A program made the position numbers and the translations under genes. A model generated the notes under the pieces. It did no database searches and was not told the origin of the DNA. It was given only the letters and a program-made list of their open reading frames with translations. From Mucilaginibacter sp. UR6-11 (GTDB lineage Bacteria > Bacteroidota > Bacteroidia > Sphingobacteriales > Sphingobacteriaceae), in the NCBI RefSeq assembly GCF_020880695.1, contig NZ_JAJIWO010000009.1:62001-126000 (forward strand): a DNA stretch of 64,000 nt, in the 5' to 3' direction. Shown here piece after piece: positions 24,929 to 34,679 of the stretch (the first letter of the stretch is position 1; every line of letters begins with the position of its first letter).

Positions 24929-27112
24929 TTACCAGCTCAAACTTACCTGTATACCGTCAGGGCTATTAGCATAACCCAGGTACAGGGTGTTTGACAACGC
25001 GTCCCATGATGATTGTACGTCTGTAATTGTTTGCCCTTTGCTGTCGGTAAGTGTTATTTTTTTAGCCCTTGCAGGTAAAAGTATCCGCATGCTGTTTAAA
25101 GTATTGACAGGGCTCTTTGCAACGAAACTGTATTGCCTGCCCGTTATCTTTTCATCATATTCTCTTGATGCCGACGCCAGTATCTGTGGCCTGGTTTTAT
25201 TTACCACACGTTTTACATCAAACAGATAAGACTGCTCGCCGGGGTTTACCACCTTCTCTGACAAAACCGGTAGTTTTGGATCAAATAGGTCAATAACGGG
25301 GCCTTTAACCACATACGGTTTAGTATCCGGATTTTCGTTTAATACTGCTATAATATCATAGGGGCCACGTTCCAGATAAAGATTATTTTTTATTATCAGT
25401 TTGCCTGCTTTGGCGTCGGTTTCATAACCTTGTTTTATTGCCTCTAAATAAGTGCCATCATTATTGGCCTGCATAACAAAATCTTTAGGGTTTTCCCTGA
25501 TAATATATACCGTACCCAAACCAACTTTATATTTGTGTTTACTGCCATCAGCATTGATGCCTAGTAATTTAAACAGGTGTTGAGACGGGGCCGTAAAATT
25601 ATTACCCTTTGTGTTCCACCACTCCATTACTGATTGGTACGGATCATCATCCTTGCCGCAATAAATTAATACGCCGCCCTTTTTAACCCAGGCCGCTAAT
25701 TGCTCATGCACGCTGGCGGAATTAGGTTTCATGTTTGAGTAGCTCATCACCAACACCTTAATATCTTTTAAAGTAGCAGCATAGCCCAGGTTCTCCATAT
25801 GGACGGTTTGCACCGGGATACCGCGTTTTACCAGCGGCAAGGTTTGCCCGTAAAAAATGGAGAATTGCGGGTCTTCAAAACCGTTATGGGTAGGGAAACG
25901 CTGAAACATTAACGAGTTACTCATTAAAACAGCAATGCCATTAACCCCAGTTACTTTATTGGCAGATACCGGGATTTTGTTTAATGAATTTACCATAATC
26001 TGCATTTGGGTAGAATAGTATTTGGGGATATATACGCTTGAGTCGCTATTGGCTAAGCGGTATTTACCGGTATAAATACGCTCAGGCCAGGGCATAACTT
26101 CATAGTTGGCAACAACCGGGTATAATAATTTAGCGCTAAAGGTTGCCTGGTAGTTGCGTTTGTAGTCGGCCCAGTCGCGGCGTGCATCTTCAATCGGATC
26201 AGTTAAAAAGAAAAGTTTGCGTTTGGTAGGCGCGGTCATTGATACCATTGAGCCGTATTCAAGAAACGCGTTTTCAAATACACGCTCTTTTCGGTCGCCG
26301 TTAAAATAAGTGGCTTCGCGCGAAGTGCCGGTCCATACCTGTGCGATGTATCCGTCAATCCCGGGCAATGATGCCAGGCTGGCCTCTGGGCTTACAATGC
26401 GCCACGCCGAGTAATTTACCAATGAGTGCGTAGCTATATAAATTTTGATGTCGATGCCTTTGCTTTTTGCGTAAGCCTTTGCGTAATCAGACACCTGTTT
26501 GATGGCGTTATAATATAACTGGTATTTAAGCTTGCTTGAAAGATAGGTATTTTCCGCACTTTCATCCTGTGGTTTCCAGGGGAAACCATAAAACTTTTGC
26601 CATTCTTCTTTAAAATGGACGCTGTAACCACCGCGTGCCCAAAACTCGGGTTCTTCTAAAAAGATCTCTTTAATACCTACATCAATAACCCGTTTCATAA
26701 CGGCGGTTTTCATATATTCAATAAATACATCAGTAGGTACCACATAAGGTATATTTGGACCGTGCATAATAGCAGTGCCGTTTTTTTCAACCTGCGCCAG
26801 GTCCAGGTGGTTTTTGCCATCCCATGTACCTAAAAAGAAATCGGCATAATTACCCCAGGCTATACCGGTCATAAAGGCGGTCTGGTAGCCATGATCGCGC
26901 CATGATTGTACACGCTGCTCAAATGTCATACCCGGGCGGTCATTAGTCCCGTAAACAATAGCTATGTCCGACCTAACATCAATTTGCGGAATCCATGGGC
27001 TGCCTGTTTGAAAAGTTGTTTTTTGCAAAAGTTCAGGAGTCGCTTGTTTTATTTGTGCTGAAACCGCTAATGACATAGCTGCACAACTTAGGAGGAGTAT
27101 GTTTTTTTTCAT
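24929..27112 (-). CDS. Secreted putative glycoside hydrolase with GATase-like domain
   Basis: A 727-residue secreted protein (signal peptide ending AVSAQ). The N-terminal 370 residues have TIM-barrel-like repeats with acidic motifs IFLEEPEFWARGG and GIDGYIAQVWTG. The middle part (about 440-540) resembles the GATase-like trimerisation domain of GH42-type beta-galactosidases (IKVLVMSYSNMKPN, WVKKGGVLIYCG). The C-terminal part is a beta-sandwich. I cannot assign a specific GH family. It lies upstream of no SusCD pair but next to a GH144 gene on the same strand, which suggests a role in glycan use. Confidence 0.6.
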   Translation of the reverse strand: MKKNILLLSCAAMSLAVSAQIKQATPELLQKTTFQTGSPWIPQIDVRSDIAIVYGTNDRPGMTFEQRVQSWRDHGYQTAFMTGIAWGNYADFFLGTWDGKNHLDLAQVEKNGTAIMHGPNIPYVVPTDVFIEYMKTAVMKRVIDVGIKEIFLEEPEFWARGGYSVHFKEEWQKFYGFPWKPQDESAENTYLSSKLKYQLYYNAIKQVSDYAKAYAKSKGIDIKIYIATHSLVNYSAWRIVSPEASLASLPGIDGYIAQVWTGTSREATYFNGDRKERVFENAFLEYGSMVSMTAPTKRKLFFLTDPIEDARRDWADYKRNYQATFSAKLLYPVVANYEVMPWPERIYTGKYRLANSDSSVYIPKYYSTQMQIMVNSLNKIPVSANKVTGVNGIAVLMSNSLMFQRFPTHNGFEDPQFSIFYGQTLPLVKRGIPVQTVHMENLGYAATLKDIKVLVMSYSNMKPNSASVHEQLAAWVKKGGVLIYCGKDDDPYQSVMEWWNTKGNNFTAPSQHLFKLLGINADGSKHKYKVGLGTVYIIRENPKDFVMQANNDGTYLEAIKQGYETDAKAGKLIIKNNLYLERGPYDIIAVLNENPDTKPYVVKGPVIDLFDPKLPVLSEKVVNPGEQSYLFDVKRVVNKTRPQILASASREYDEKITGRQYSFVAKSPVNTLNSMRILLPARAKKITLTDSKGQTITDVQSSWDALSNTLYLGYANSPDGIQVSLSW

Positions 27113-27306
27113 ATAGTTTCTATTTGGGACACAGGTTTAAAAAGCGTTAACTGCACTTTAAACTTTTATCCGAATACAGTATTAGGGTAGTTATAATTGC
27201 TTCTAGCGGACGGCAAGTTAGCAACTTTTTTTATCTCCGTTTATTTGCTACAGGTTTTTTACACAGTATAGCAGCGGGGCGAAAAGTCCAGAGATCGGTC
27301 CGACTT

Positions 27307-28644
27307 TTAGTTGTCGATTTTAAAATCCAACTTTTTCAATCCCGTTTTAACATCGGCGTTACGCATGAAAAGATTCCAAAGCAGGCCGCTACGATAGTTT
27401 TCGATCATTACGATTATGGGTCCCTGGTCAATAGCCAGATATGACTTTGCGTACCAGTTGTGCTGTTCGCTAAAGGCGTCAACAAAGCCATATTCGCCCC
27501 ATATTTTAGGTCCGAGGTCTTGGTAGAAATGCCTTAAAGCCTGCATTGAAAACTGCGGAGCATAAGGGAATGCAGACAAAGCAGCAGTTGGCGTGATAAC
27601 CCCCAAATCATTAGTTGGCGAGTGTCCTGAATAGCCCTGCCAGCTATCACTGGCTGTTAACCCCCAGCAATTGGCGCCATAGCCCTTGTATTGTTTTGGG
27701 TTTTCAATACAATATTGCCGGTTAATGAGGGTATGGCTGGTTACTTGCTGCCAGTAGTCAGCATATTGATCAGTCAAACCCTGCGGATTCAGCCCCATAA
27801 AAGAATACTGGGTCCAAAACAATGGTCCTCCATAGTCAGGGCCCAATGGCAGGATAATATTGTTGTAGTAGGTCTTGCCGTTAGTAAATGTATTGCTGCC
27901 TGTCCAGCCTTCGGTATAGACGGCTTTGTTTATAGCATGCGTTGGTGATGAGGCGGCTAATATGTAGGTTATTAAACATTCATTCCACCCTTTAATAGGC
28001 ATATTCATATCCCAGGTATAATTTGGGCTCCAGTGCCAGTACAATACATTTTTTTCGTGTGTGAACCAATTCCATTCCATGCCATCCCATAGTTGTTTTA
28101 TTTTGGTTCTGATCTCTTTTTCAATGGGGATATTAGCGTTATAATATTGCTGTGCAGTTAGCAATCCCTGAAACAGGTAAGAGGTTTCAACAATATCGGC
28201 CCCGTCATCCTTTTTGCTGAATGGTATCACTTTGCCAGTTTCGCCATTTAGCCAGTGGGGATAGGCGCCATGAAATCTATCGGCCTTTAACAAAAAATCT
28301 ATAATTTTAAGGGTATGAGCGGCCGCTTCTTTGCGTGCTATAAATTTGCGGTCGGCAGCTACAATGGTTGCCATAATACCAAAGCCGGTACCGCCGGTTG
28401 TAACCACGTTGTCGCCAAAGTTTTTGCTGATGGTGCTTCGTTCGCGCGCCATACCGCTAACGGGATGTGCAAAATCCCAAAAATATCTAAAAGTTTGTTT
28501 TTGTACCAGGTTAAGCAGTTGGTTGTCGGTCAGGTTTTTATGGATGACCAGATCAGCGGCTATAGGTGTTGGTTTTAAACCCTGGGCATTTAACGTTGGG
28601 AGGGCACCAAGTAAAAAACAAATAAACATCCCCAGCTTTTTCAT
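27307..28644 (-). CDS. GH144-type glucoamylase-family protein (probable beta-1,2-glucanase)
   Basis: A 445-residue secreted enzyme (signal peptide ending TLNAQG). It carries hallmarks of the PF10091 'glycoamylase' family, an (alpha/alpha)6 barrel: QKQTFRYFWDFAHPVSGMARERST near residues 50-70, GTGFGIMATIVAADR, and GPLFWTQYSFMGLNPQGL. Characterised Bacteroidota members of this family (GH144) are endo-beta-1,2-glucanases. Substrate here is inferred from family only. The gene lies upstream of the putative glycosidase on the same strand with a 194-bp gap, so both may belong to one glycan-use locus. Confidence 0.85.
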   Translation of the reverse strand: MKKLGMFICFLLGALPTLNAQGLKPTPIAADLVIHKNLTDNQLLNLVQKQTFRYFWDFAHPVSGMARERSTISKNFGDNVVTTGGTGFGIMATIVAADRKFIARKEAAAHTLKIIDFLLKADRFHGAYPHWLNGETGKVIPFSKKDDGADIVETSYLFQGLLTAQQYYNANIPIEKEIRTKIKQLWDGMEWNWFTHEKNVLYWHWSPNYTWDMNMPIKGWNECLITYILAASSPTHAINKAVYTEGWTGSNTFTNGKTYYNNIILPLGPDYGGPLFWTQYSFMGLNPQGLTDQYADYWQQVTSHTLINRQYCIENPKQYKGYGANCWGLTASDSWQGYSGHSPTNDLGVITPTAALSAFPYAPQFSMQALRHFYQDLGPKIWGEYGFVDAFSEQHNWYAKSYLAIDQGPIIVMIENYRSGLLWNLFMRNADVKTGLKKLDFKIDN

Positions 28645-28791
28645 TTTATAAGTTATTAATTATATCTGTTGCTCATTACCTTTTATCATGCTAACCTATA
28701 AAAATATCCCAACACAAAAAAGCCATAACTTTTATGACATTCCAACAACTTGTTTTCCAAACAAAATGCAATTTAGAACGCTTAAACTGGG

Positions 28792-30129
28792 ATGGATTTA
28801 AAACCGATAAATGCAAAGTACTACATTTTAAAATCGTTGTTATTATTGATAGTAATCGTCGCGCCGGCGTTGGTTTTTGGCCAGGTGGGCGGTCCGCCCG
28901 ATTCTTTGAAAGCAGATTCCTTACGTGCTAAAAAATTAGCAATTGCAAAACGCGCTGATAATATCAATCACCAATATGATTTTGGCGATTTGACCCGTAA
29001 CGTTATACATCCCAAAAGAAAAGCCGATACATTAAAGAAAAGCTCGGGCATTACCGTAGTGCCTAATATTGCCGCTAATCCAACTATTGGCGCTCAAATT
29101 GGTATTAAAGCGGTTGCCGGCCGTAAATTGGGGAATGACCCTAAAACATTGCTTTCTGTAGCGGCTACATCTGCGTCAATTACCAGTAAGGGCATTATCT
29201 ATTTCTATCTTAACCATAATGTTTTTACGCCGGGTAATAAATGGAATTTCCAGGGTAACATAGTAGCTGCAAAAACGGTTACGCCCGACTATGGATTGGG
29301 TATAGGCCATGATGTTAACGGCGGCACTAGTTCAGAAAAAGTGTTAGCCGACGGTGCGCATAAAGTATACGCCATCCACTCGTATTATTTTAATATCCGC
29401 GAAAAAGTATATAAAGGACTAGGTAATAATTTCTTTGCAGGCGCCGGTTTATCATTTGAGGTCAGACGCAACATCACTACCAAAGACACAACCAGTAACG
29501 CTACGCCCTCAAGCGTTTATAATAATGAACATGGTTTTCCGCAGGATCATTACTCGGCAAACGGGTTTCTGTTTAACCTGGCCTACACTACACGCGATAA
29601 TCCGAACCGCGCTTATAAAGGTGTTTATTTTGATGCCGGTATAAGGATTAATCAAATGTGGATAGGGAGCACTAAAAACTCGGTACAGGTTACTACCGAT
29701 TTCAGAAAGTATGTTAGCTTATCAGCCATTAATCCTGAAACAGTTATAGCTTTCTGGAACTGGGGATCATACCTGGTTAGTGGTGACGTACCCTATCTTG
29801 AACTACCCGGCACAGCCCGTGACGGCGCTTTTAGAAGCGGCAGGGGTTATACCTCGCAATATTTTAAAGGTACGCAATTTAATGATACTGAGGTTGAATT
29901 CAGATTCCCGATACTGGCTAATAAGTTTTTAAGCGGCGTTACGTTTGCCAGTATGCAAAGTGCCAATGATGAGCATGGTACCAAACTGTTTCAGGTTTTC
30001 CAGCCGGGTTATGGCGCCGGTTTGCGTGTGCTGTTTAATAAAGCTACCCGCACCAACCTCGCGCTTGATTATGCCTTTGGTAAATATGGCAACAAAGGGT
30101 TCTTTCTTAACTTGAATGAGTCGTTTTAA
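28792..30129 (+). CDS. BamA/TamA-family outer-membrane barrel protein
   Basis: A 445-residue protein with a hydrophobic export signal near residues 13-30 (LKSLLLLIVIVAPALVFGQ). The C-terminal 350 residues are a 16-strand-like barrel of the bacterial surface-antigen (D15/BamA C-terminal) type. Strand patterns include AYKGVYFDAGIRIN, GAFRSGRGYTSQYF and NLALDYAFGKYGNKGFFLNLNESF, and the protein ends in Phe as expected for BAM substrates. There are no POTRA domains, so it is a barrel-only member. This barrel-only version belongs to the same superfamily as the C-terminal barrels of two large proteins at 39.5-48.1 kb. Ligand unknown. Confidence 0.8.
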   Translation: MDLKPINAKYYILKSLLLLIVIVAPALVFGQVGGPPDSLKADSLRAKKLAIAKRADNINHQYDFGDLTRNVIHPKRKADTLKKSSGITVVPNIAANPTIGAQIGIKAVAGRKLGNDPKTLLSVAATSASITSKGIIYFYLNHNVFTPGNKWNFQGNIVAAKTVTPDYGLGIGHDVNGGTSSEKVLADGAHKVYAIHSYYFNIREKVYKGLGNNFFAGAGLSFEVRRNITTKDTTSNATPSSVYNNEHGFPQDHYSANGFLFNLAYTTRDNPNRAYKGVYFDAGIRINQMWIGSTKNSVQVTTDFRKYVSLSAINPETVIAFWNWGSYLVSGDVPYLELPGTARDGAFRSGRGYTSQYFKGTQFNDTEVEFRFPILANKFLSGVTFASMQSANDEHGTKLFQVFQPGYGAGLRVLFNKATRTNLALDYAFGKYGNKGFFLNLNESF

Positions 30130-30185
30130 GCCGTATTAATAAATGGCTTTTACATATTTGTAATAACCAATCCCTTCCAGGCTCT

Positions 30186-30881
30186 ATGAAAAACCGGTCG
30201 TCTAAATTAGTGGTCTTTGTTGCGATATTGTTAACAATACTGCAAGCCAATCTTGCATTAGCACAATCCAAATTAGTAAAGAACCTGGCAGCAGGCAAAC
30301 CTCAGACGTTGGTAGCTTACGGTACTAGTCTTACGGCTGCAGCAGGTGGCCATGCCTGGGTAGATTCCGTAAACCGGGCTCTAAATAAAAAATACAGTGG
30401 ATTGTTGAAAACAGTAAACGCAGCTAAAAGCGGCATGTGGTCAACCTGGGGCGTGCAGAATTTAGAGGATAGTGTGATCAGGAAAAATCCGGATGCGGTG
30501 TTGATAGAGTTTAGCATGAACGATGCTTTTTTAAGCTATAAAACCAGTGTTGAATTGGCCCGGTTGAACTTGAATTATATGATTGATCGCCTAAAACTAT
30601 ATAACCCCGACTGCGAGGTGATTTTACAGACGATGAACATAGCACTTAATGTACACGCCACCGCACGTCCTGATCTGTTAAAGTATTATCAAATGTATCG
30701 TGACGTTGCCAAAGCACGCGGATTATTACTGATCGACCATTATCCGCATTGGCAAGAGTTGTTAGCTAAAGGTAAGGACGCTTATCTAAGCGAAGTGCCC
30801 GATGGAATCCATCCCGGTATAGAAGCGTCAAAAAACATCATAGCCCCATACGTGATAAAGCTGTTAGAGGGCAGAAAATAA
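30186..30881 (+). CDS. Secreted SGNH/GDSL-family esterase
   Basis: A 231-residue secreted hydrolase (signal peptide ending LALAQ). SGNH blocks are seen in order: block I VAYGTSLTA (nucleophile Ser of GTS), block III EFSMNDAF (oxyanion Asn) and block V DGIHPG with the catalytic Asp and His near the C-terminus. Many such Bacteroidota enzymes deacetylate plant polysaccharides. The GH51 arabinofuranosidase downstream and the GH144 and putative glycosidase genes upstream fit that role. It is convergent with the AraC regulator gene and ends 3 bp from it. Confidence 0.9.
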   Translation: MKNRSSKLVVFVAILLTILQANLALAQSKLVKNLAAGKPQTLVAYGTSLTAAAGGHAWVDSVNRALNKKYSGLLKTVNAAKSGMWSTWGVQNLEDSVIRKNPDAVLIEFSMNDAFLSYKTSVELARLNLNYMIDRLKLYNPDCEVILQTMNIALNVHATARPDLLKYYQMYRDVAKARGLLLIDHYPHWQELLAKGKDAYLSEVPDGIHPGIEASKNIIAPYVIKLLEGRK

Positions 30882-30884
30882 CGG

Positions 30885-31748
30885 CTAGTTTGCCCTTTTT
30901 ATCGTGAAGTGCCGTTGATATTCCATTGGCGTTTGCCCTTTTATAGCTTTAAACTTGCGGTTAAAGTAAGACACATTGTTAAAACCAGCATCATGGCTTA
31001 TCCGGGAGATCCCCATGTTATTATTTTGTAACAGTTTGCAGGCATAACCTATGCGCAGGTCTGTCAAAAACTCAGACAGTGTTTTGCGGGTAAACTTTTT
31101 AAAATAACGGCAAAATGCCGACGGCGATAAATAGGCAACTGAGGCAACTTCATCAAGTGAAAGGTCGCGTTTGAAATTCTCAAGAATATAATCATAAACC
31201 TTGCTCATTCTTGACGACTCGTCAAAAGTCAAATCATGCAAAAAGCCGGGGCTCGATAACAAAGAATAATCCGCAGCTACAGAAAGCACGTTTAAGATAT
31301 CCAGCAGACCAATAACTACTTCGGCGGGGTTTTTGGTAACCAGCACACTCATTTTTTGAGCGATGACAGCGGTTGTATCATCATTAAATAAAATACCTTG
31401 TGATGACCGATGCAACAAGTTCTTAATCTTTTTGAATGGCTTGCGGTCAAAAAAACCGGCGCCTAAAAAATTTTCATGAAATTGGATAACAATCTGTTTT
31501 ATAGCTTCATTTTTACTTAAACCTTTGGTGTAAAAGGTATGCGGCAGGTTGGCTCCAAACAGGCAAAGATCAACGGCTGCAAATTCGGTAATGCTGTCGC
31601 CTACCATACGCTGCCCGCTGCCTTCGGTTATCAAAATGATCTCAAACTCGGGGTGCGAATGGAACGGAAAATCATTAAACTTAAACTGCTCTTCCTTAAC
31701 GACAAACAGATTTTCAGGACTAACAATATTTTCGCGAAAGATTCTCAT
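30885..31748 (-). CDS. AraC-family transcriptional regulator
   Basis: A 287-residue regulator. The N-terminal 150 residues are a cupin-like ligand-binding domain (FHSHPEFEIILITEGSGQRMVGD). The C-terminal 100 residues hold two helix-turn-helix motifs: LSLDEVASVAYLSPSAFCRYFKKFTRKTLSEF and GISRISHDAGFNNVSYFNRKFKAIKGQTP. It is probably a sugar-responsive activator. It is divergent from the GH51 arabinofuranosidase gene, so it most likely controls that gene and the downstream sugar dehydrogenase. Confidence 0.95.
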   Translation of the reverse strand: MRIFRENIVSPENLFVVKEEQFKFNDFPFHSHPEFEIILITEGSGQRMVGDSITEFAAVDLCLFGANLPHTFYTKGLSKNEAIKQIVIQFHENFLGAGFFDRKPFKKIKNLLHRSSQGILFNDDTTAVIAQKMSVLVTKNPAEVVIGLLDILNVLSVAADYSLLSSPGFLHDLTFDESSRMSKVYDYILENFKRDLSLDEVASVAYLSPSAFCRYFKKFTRKTLSEFLTDLRIGYACKLLQNNNMGISRISHDAGFNNVSYFNRKFKAIKGQTPMEYQRHFTIKRAN

Positions 31749-32136
31749 AAAGCATCAACCTCCGGTATGGGGAATGAGAATTAAACCTACCATTAATTTT
31801 TGAAAATCACCTGGCTATCCGCAGGTAAAATTTAGTTGCTTTTTTCACGTATCTAAACCTGATAAGGTACGCGCGGTGTGCGGTGGCCGCGATTAGGCCG
31901 AAACCTGGTAAGATACTTTGCACTCTACAAGATACAAAAATGCACTTTAAGCACCCTATGCTCTTGCACAATTTTGTATTTTTTGCATAGGGTTGATGTG
32001 TTAATGGTATAATGGGGGCATTACCATATCTTTAGTCAAAATTGCATTAAAAAACATCAAATTTGTTCAATCGCAATCCAGACGTAAAACGCATTTTTGA
32101 ACAAGCAAATTCAATGCTTTCCGTATCAATCAATTT
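31749..32136. other. Divergent intergenic region between AraC regulator and GH51 gene
   Basis: A 388-bp stretch containing promoters for both genes. A -7-like TATCTTTA at 32027-32034 faces the GH51 gene, without a clear -33 partner. ATGGTA/TACCAT arms near 32005-32026 form a small inverted repeat that could be a regulator site. No gene or RNA was seen. Confidence 0.4.
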
Positions 32137-34587
32137 ATGATAAAGATTAACTCTAATAGTCAAATTATTCTGAGGGGCGCGGCCATATTCGCAATCACTT
32201 TTTCATCGTTAACCGGTTTAGCCCAAACTGCCAGGGTGGTGGTAGATGCCGCAAAGGTTATCAATAAAATACCAGCCAAAATGTATGGCTCATGTATAGA
32301 AGATGTTAACCATGAGATATACGGCGGATTATACGACCAGCGACTATACGGTGAAAGCTTTGAAGAGCCGGCACCGCCTGTCCGGATCAAAGGCTGGAAA
32401 ACGCTGCAGGGCGACTGGAACGTTGTTAACGGGGGGATAGCTGTAAAATCGGGCCCAGGTTATAAGCTGATTAAAGAAAACCCAATATTAAAAGATGGCA
32501 GCATAGAGGCCGACTTAAAATTTGGCCGGGGCGGAGAAAACGCCGGTTTTATTGTGCGCGTAGCTAACGAACAATCAGGACTTGATGATTTTGATGGTTA
32601 CGAAATAAGTGTTGCCCCCGGCAGGCAGATGCTGGTTTTAGGCAAACATGTGCATAATTTTAAATTGCTTAAAGAGACAAAAATTGCTTTTGACAGGACC
32701 AATTGGCTGCATTTAAAAGCAATGGTAACGGGTAGCCGGATTTCTATTTATTTAAATAACAACAATACTCCGGCGCTTGAATTTATTGATGATGAAAATC
32801 CATTGCTCACTGGCAAAATTGGCTTGCGTACTTTCCAGGCCGATGTTATTTTTAAAGATGTGGTGATCAAACAAAACGGGTTTACCATCAACAATGAATT
32901 TATTGGCAAAGAAGCGCTGCAAATAAGCAGTGTTTGGGATGGCATTACTTCGCCATCGGCTGATGTTAAATTTTCATTGGATACCACTGGCGCTTATAAC
33001 AGCAAACAGGCCCAGGTAGTTAATTACCTTAAAGGCACCGGCAAGGCTGGTATAGCCAATAACGGGCTTAATCATTGGGGAATAGCGGTTAAACAGGGCC
33101 AAAAATTCCAGGGGTACGTGTTTTTAAAAGGCGATGTAATTGGCCCGGTTACGTTGGCGCTGCAAAATGCTGCGGGTACTAAAACCTATGCTGCGAAACA
33201 AATAACAGGCATCAGCGCAGGCTGGAAAAAATATCCCTTTACGCTTATCGTAAATAGTACAGATACCAAAGCAAGGCTTGCTATTTATATCGACAAAAAA
33301 GGCAAACTGGAAATAGACCAGGCCGTGCTGATGGGCACTGGCAATGCGCAGTTTAAGGGTCTGCCCTTACGTGCGGACATTGCCACAAAAATGAAGGAGG
33401 AAGGTTTGAACTTTGTACGCTATGGCGGTACCATGGTAAACGCTCCGGATTATAAATGGAAGAACATGGTGGGCCCCCGTGATAAACGGCCGATCTATGA
33501 GGGCCATTGGTACCCGTACACCAGCAACGGTTTTGGCATAGAAGAATTTGTTGCTTATTGCGAAGCTGCCGGTTTTGATCCTGCATTTGCCATAAACGTG
33601 GAGGAAAGGCCCGAAGATATAGCCGACATGCTGGAATATCTTACCGGCAGCGTAACTACCCCGTGGGGTAAAAAACGTGCCGAATACGGCCATCCTAAAC
33701 CTTATCAACTAAAATATATTGAATTGGGGAATGAGGAAGTGATCTGGGGCGATCTTGCTAATGATTATAGACATTATGCCGAGCGTTTTAATTTGCTGTA
33801 TAATGTAATACATGCTAAAAACCCCGGGATAAAAGTAATTTGCGCGGCATGGTGGCGTCCAAAATCTGAAGCTAATATGGAGCTTGTTTTCCGGGCTGTT
33901 AATGGTAAGGCAGCTTATTGGGATCTGCATACCGAAGCCGACGAAGCCAACTCTGGCAAGATAGTCGACAACAACCTGCAGATCATGCATGACCTGTTTT
34001 TAAAATGGGATCCGGCCACTTCCTTAAAGTGCACCATATTTGAAGAGAATGGCGGTCTGCACAATATGCAACGCGCGCTGGGTCATGCCACTACCTTAAA
34101 CGCGGTGCGTCGTCATGGCGATTTTGTGCTGACATCGTGCGCGGCTAACGGCCTGCAGGGGCTTGGCCAAAATGACAATGGTTGGGACCAGGGGCAGATA
34201 TTTTTTACGCCATCGCAGGTTTGGGGGATGCCCCCTTTTTACGCCACGCAAATGGCTGCCAAAAACCATGAGCCTTTACGGGTATTTAATAGCGTTGATG
34301 GCGATCTGGATGTTACTGCTACACGTGATGAAAAAGGCCATCAACTGGTGCTCCATGTAGTCAACATATCTGCAACGGCTATTAAAACTACTATCGATAT
34401 TAGGGGATTTGAAAGCTACAAAAACGGGGTTAAAGTATATATACTATCAGGCAACCCTAAGGCTGAAAACACCCCGCAAAATCCTGAAATGATTACTACT
34501 AAAGAAAAAACGGTACAGCTTGTCGGTAATACTGTTACCTACAGTTTTTCGCCCAACTCATATACCATATTGCGATTTGAAAAGTAA
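32137..34587 (+). CDS. Secreted alpha-L-arabinofuranosidase (GH51)
   Basis: An 816-residue secreted enzyme that removes terminal arabinofuranose from arabinan or arabinoxylan. After a signal peptide (ends GLAQ) and the first GH51 strand (MYGSCIEDVNHEIYGGLYDQRLYGESFEEP), a LamG/DUF1080-like beta-sandwich is inserted (about residues 88-255: GDWNVVNGG ... IGLRTFQADVIFKDV). The TIM barrel follows with IELGNEEV (acid/base Glu533) and CTIFEENGG (nucleophile Glu636). The C-terminal beta-sandwich ends in TYSFSPNSYTILRFEK. Catalytic residues are assigned by motif. It is controlled in all likelihood by the divergent AraC gene. Confidence 0.93.
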   Translation: MIKINSNSQIILRGAAIFAITFSSLTGLAQTARVVVDAAKVINKIPAKMYGSCIEDVNHEIYGGLYDQRLYGESFEEPAPPVRIKGWKTLQGDWNVVNGGIAVKSGPGYKLIKENPILKDGSIEADLKFGRGGENAGFIVRVANEQSGLDDFDGYEISVAPGRQMLVLGKHVHNFKLLKETKIAFDRTNWLHLKAMVTGSRISIYLNNNNTPALEFIDDENPLLTGKIGLRTFQADVIFKDVVIKQNGFTINNEFIGKEALQISSVWDGITSPSADVKFSLDTTGAYNSKQAQVVNYLKGTGKAGIANNGLNHWGIAVKQGQKFQGYVFLKGDVIGPVTLALQNAAGTKTYAAKQITGISAGWKKYPFTLIVNSTDTKARLAIYIDKKGKLEIDQAVLMGTGNAQFKGLPLRADIATKMKEEGLNFVRYGGTMVNAPDYKWKNMVGPRDKRPIYEGHWYPYTSNGFGIEEFVAYCEAAGFDPAFAINVEERPEDIADMLEYLTGSVTTPWGKKRAEYGHPKPYQLKYIELGNEEVIWGDLANDYRHYAERFNLLYNVIHAKNPGIKVICAAWWRPKSEANMELVFRAVNGKAAYWDLHTEADEANSGKIVDNNLQIMHDLFLKWDPATSLKCTIFEENGGLHNMQRALGHATTLNAVRRHGDFVLTSCAANGLQGLGQNDNGWDQGQIFFTPSQVWGMPPFYATQMAAKNHEPLRVFNSVDGDLDVTATRDEKGHQLVLHVVNISATAIKTTIDIRGFESYKNGVKVYILSGNPKAENTPQNPEMITTKEKTVQLVGNTVTYSFSPNSYTILRFEK

Positions 34588-34679
34588 CGATTTAGATAGA
34601 TAATTGGTGCTATGAGGGCAATGTGTATCTTGGCTACATCAAAGCAGACAATCAATTAAATCAAATTATTTAAGTTACA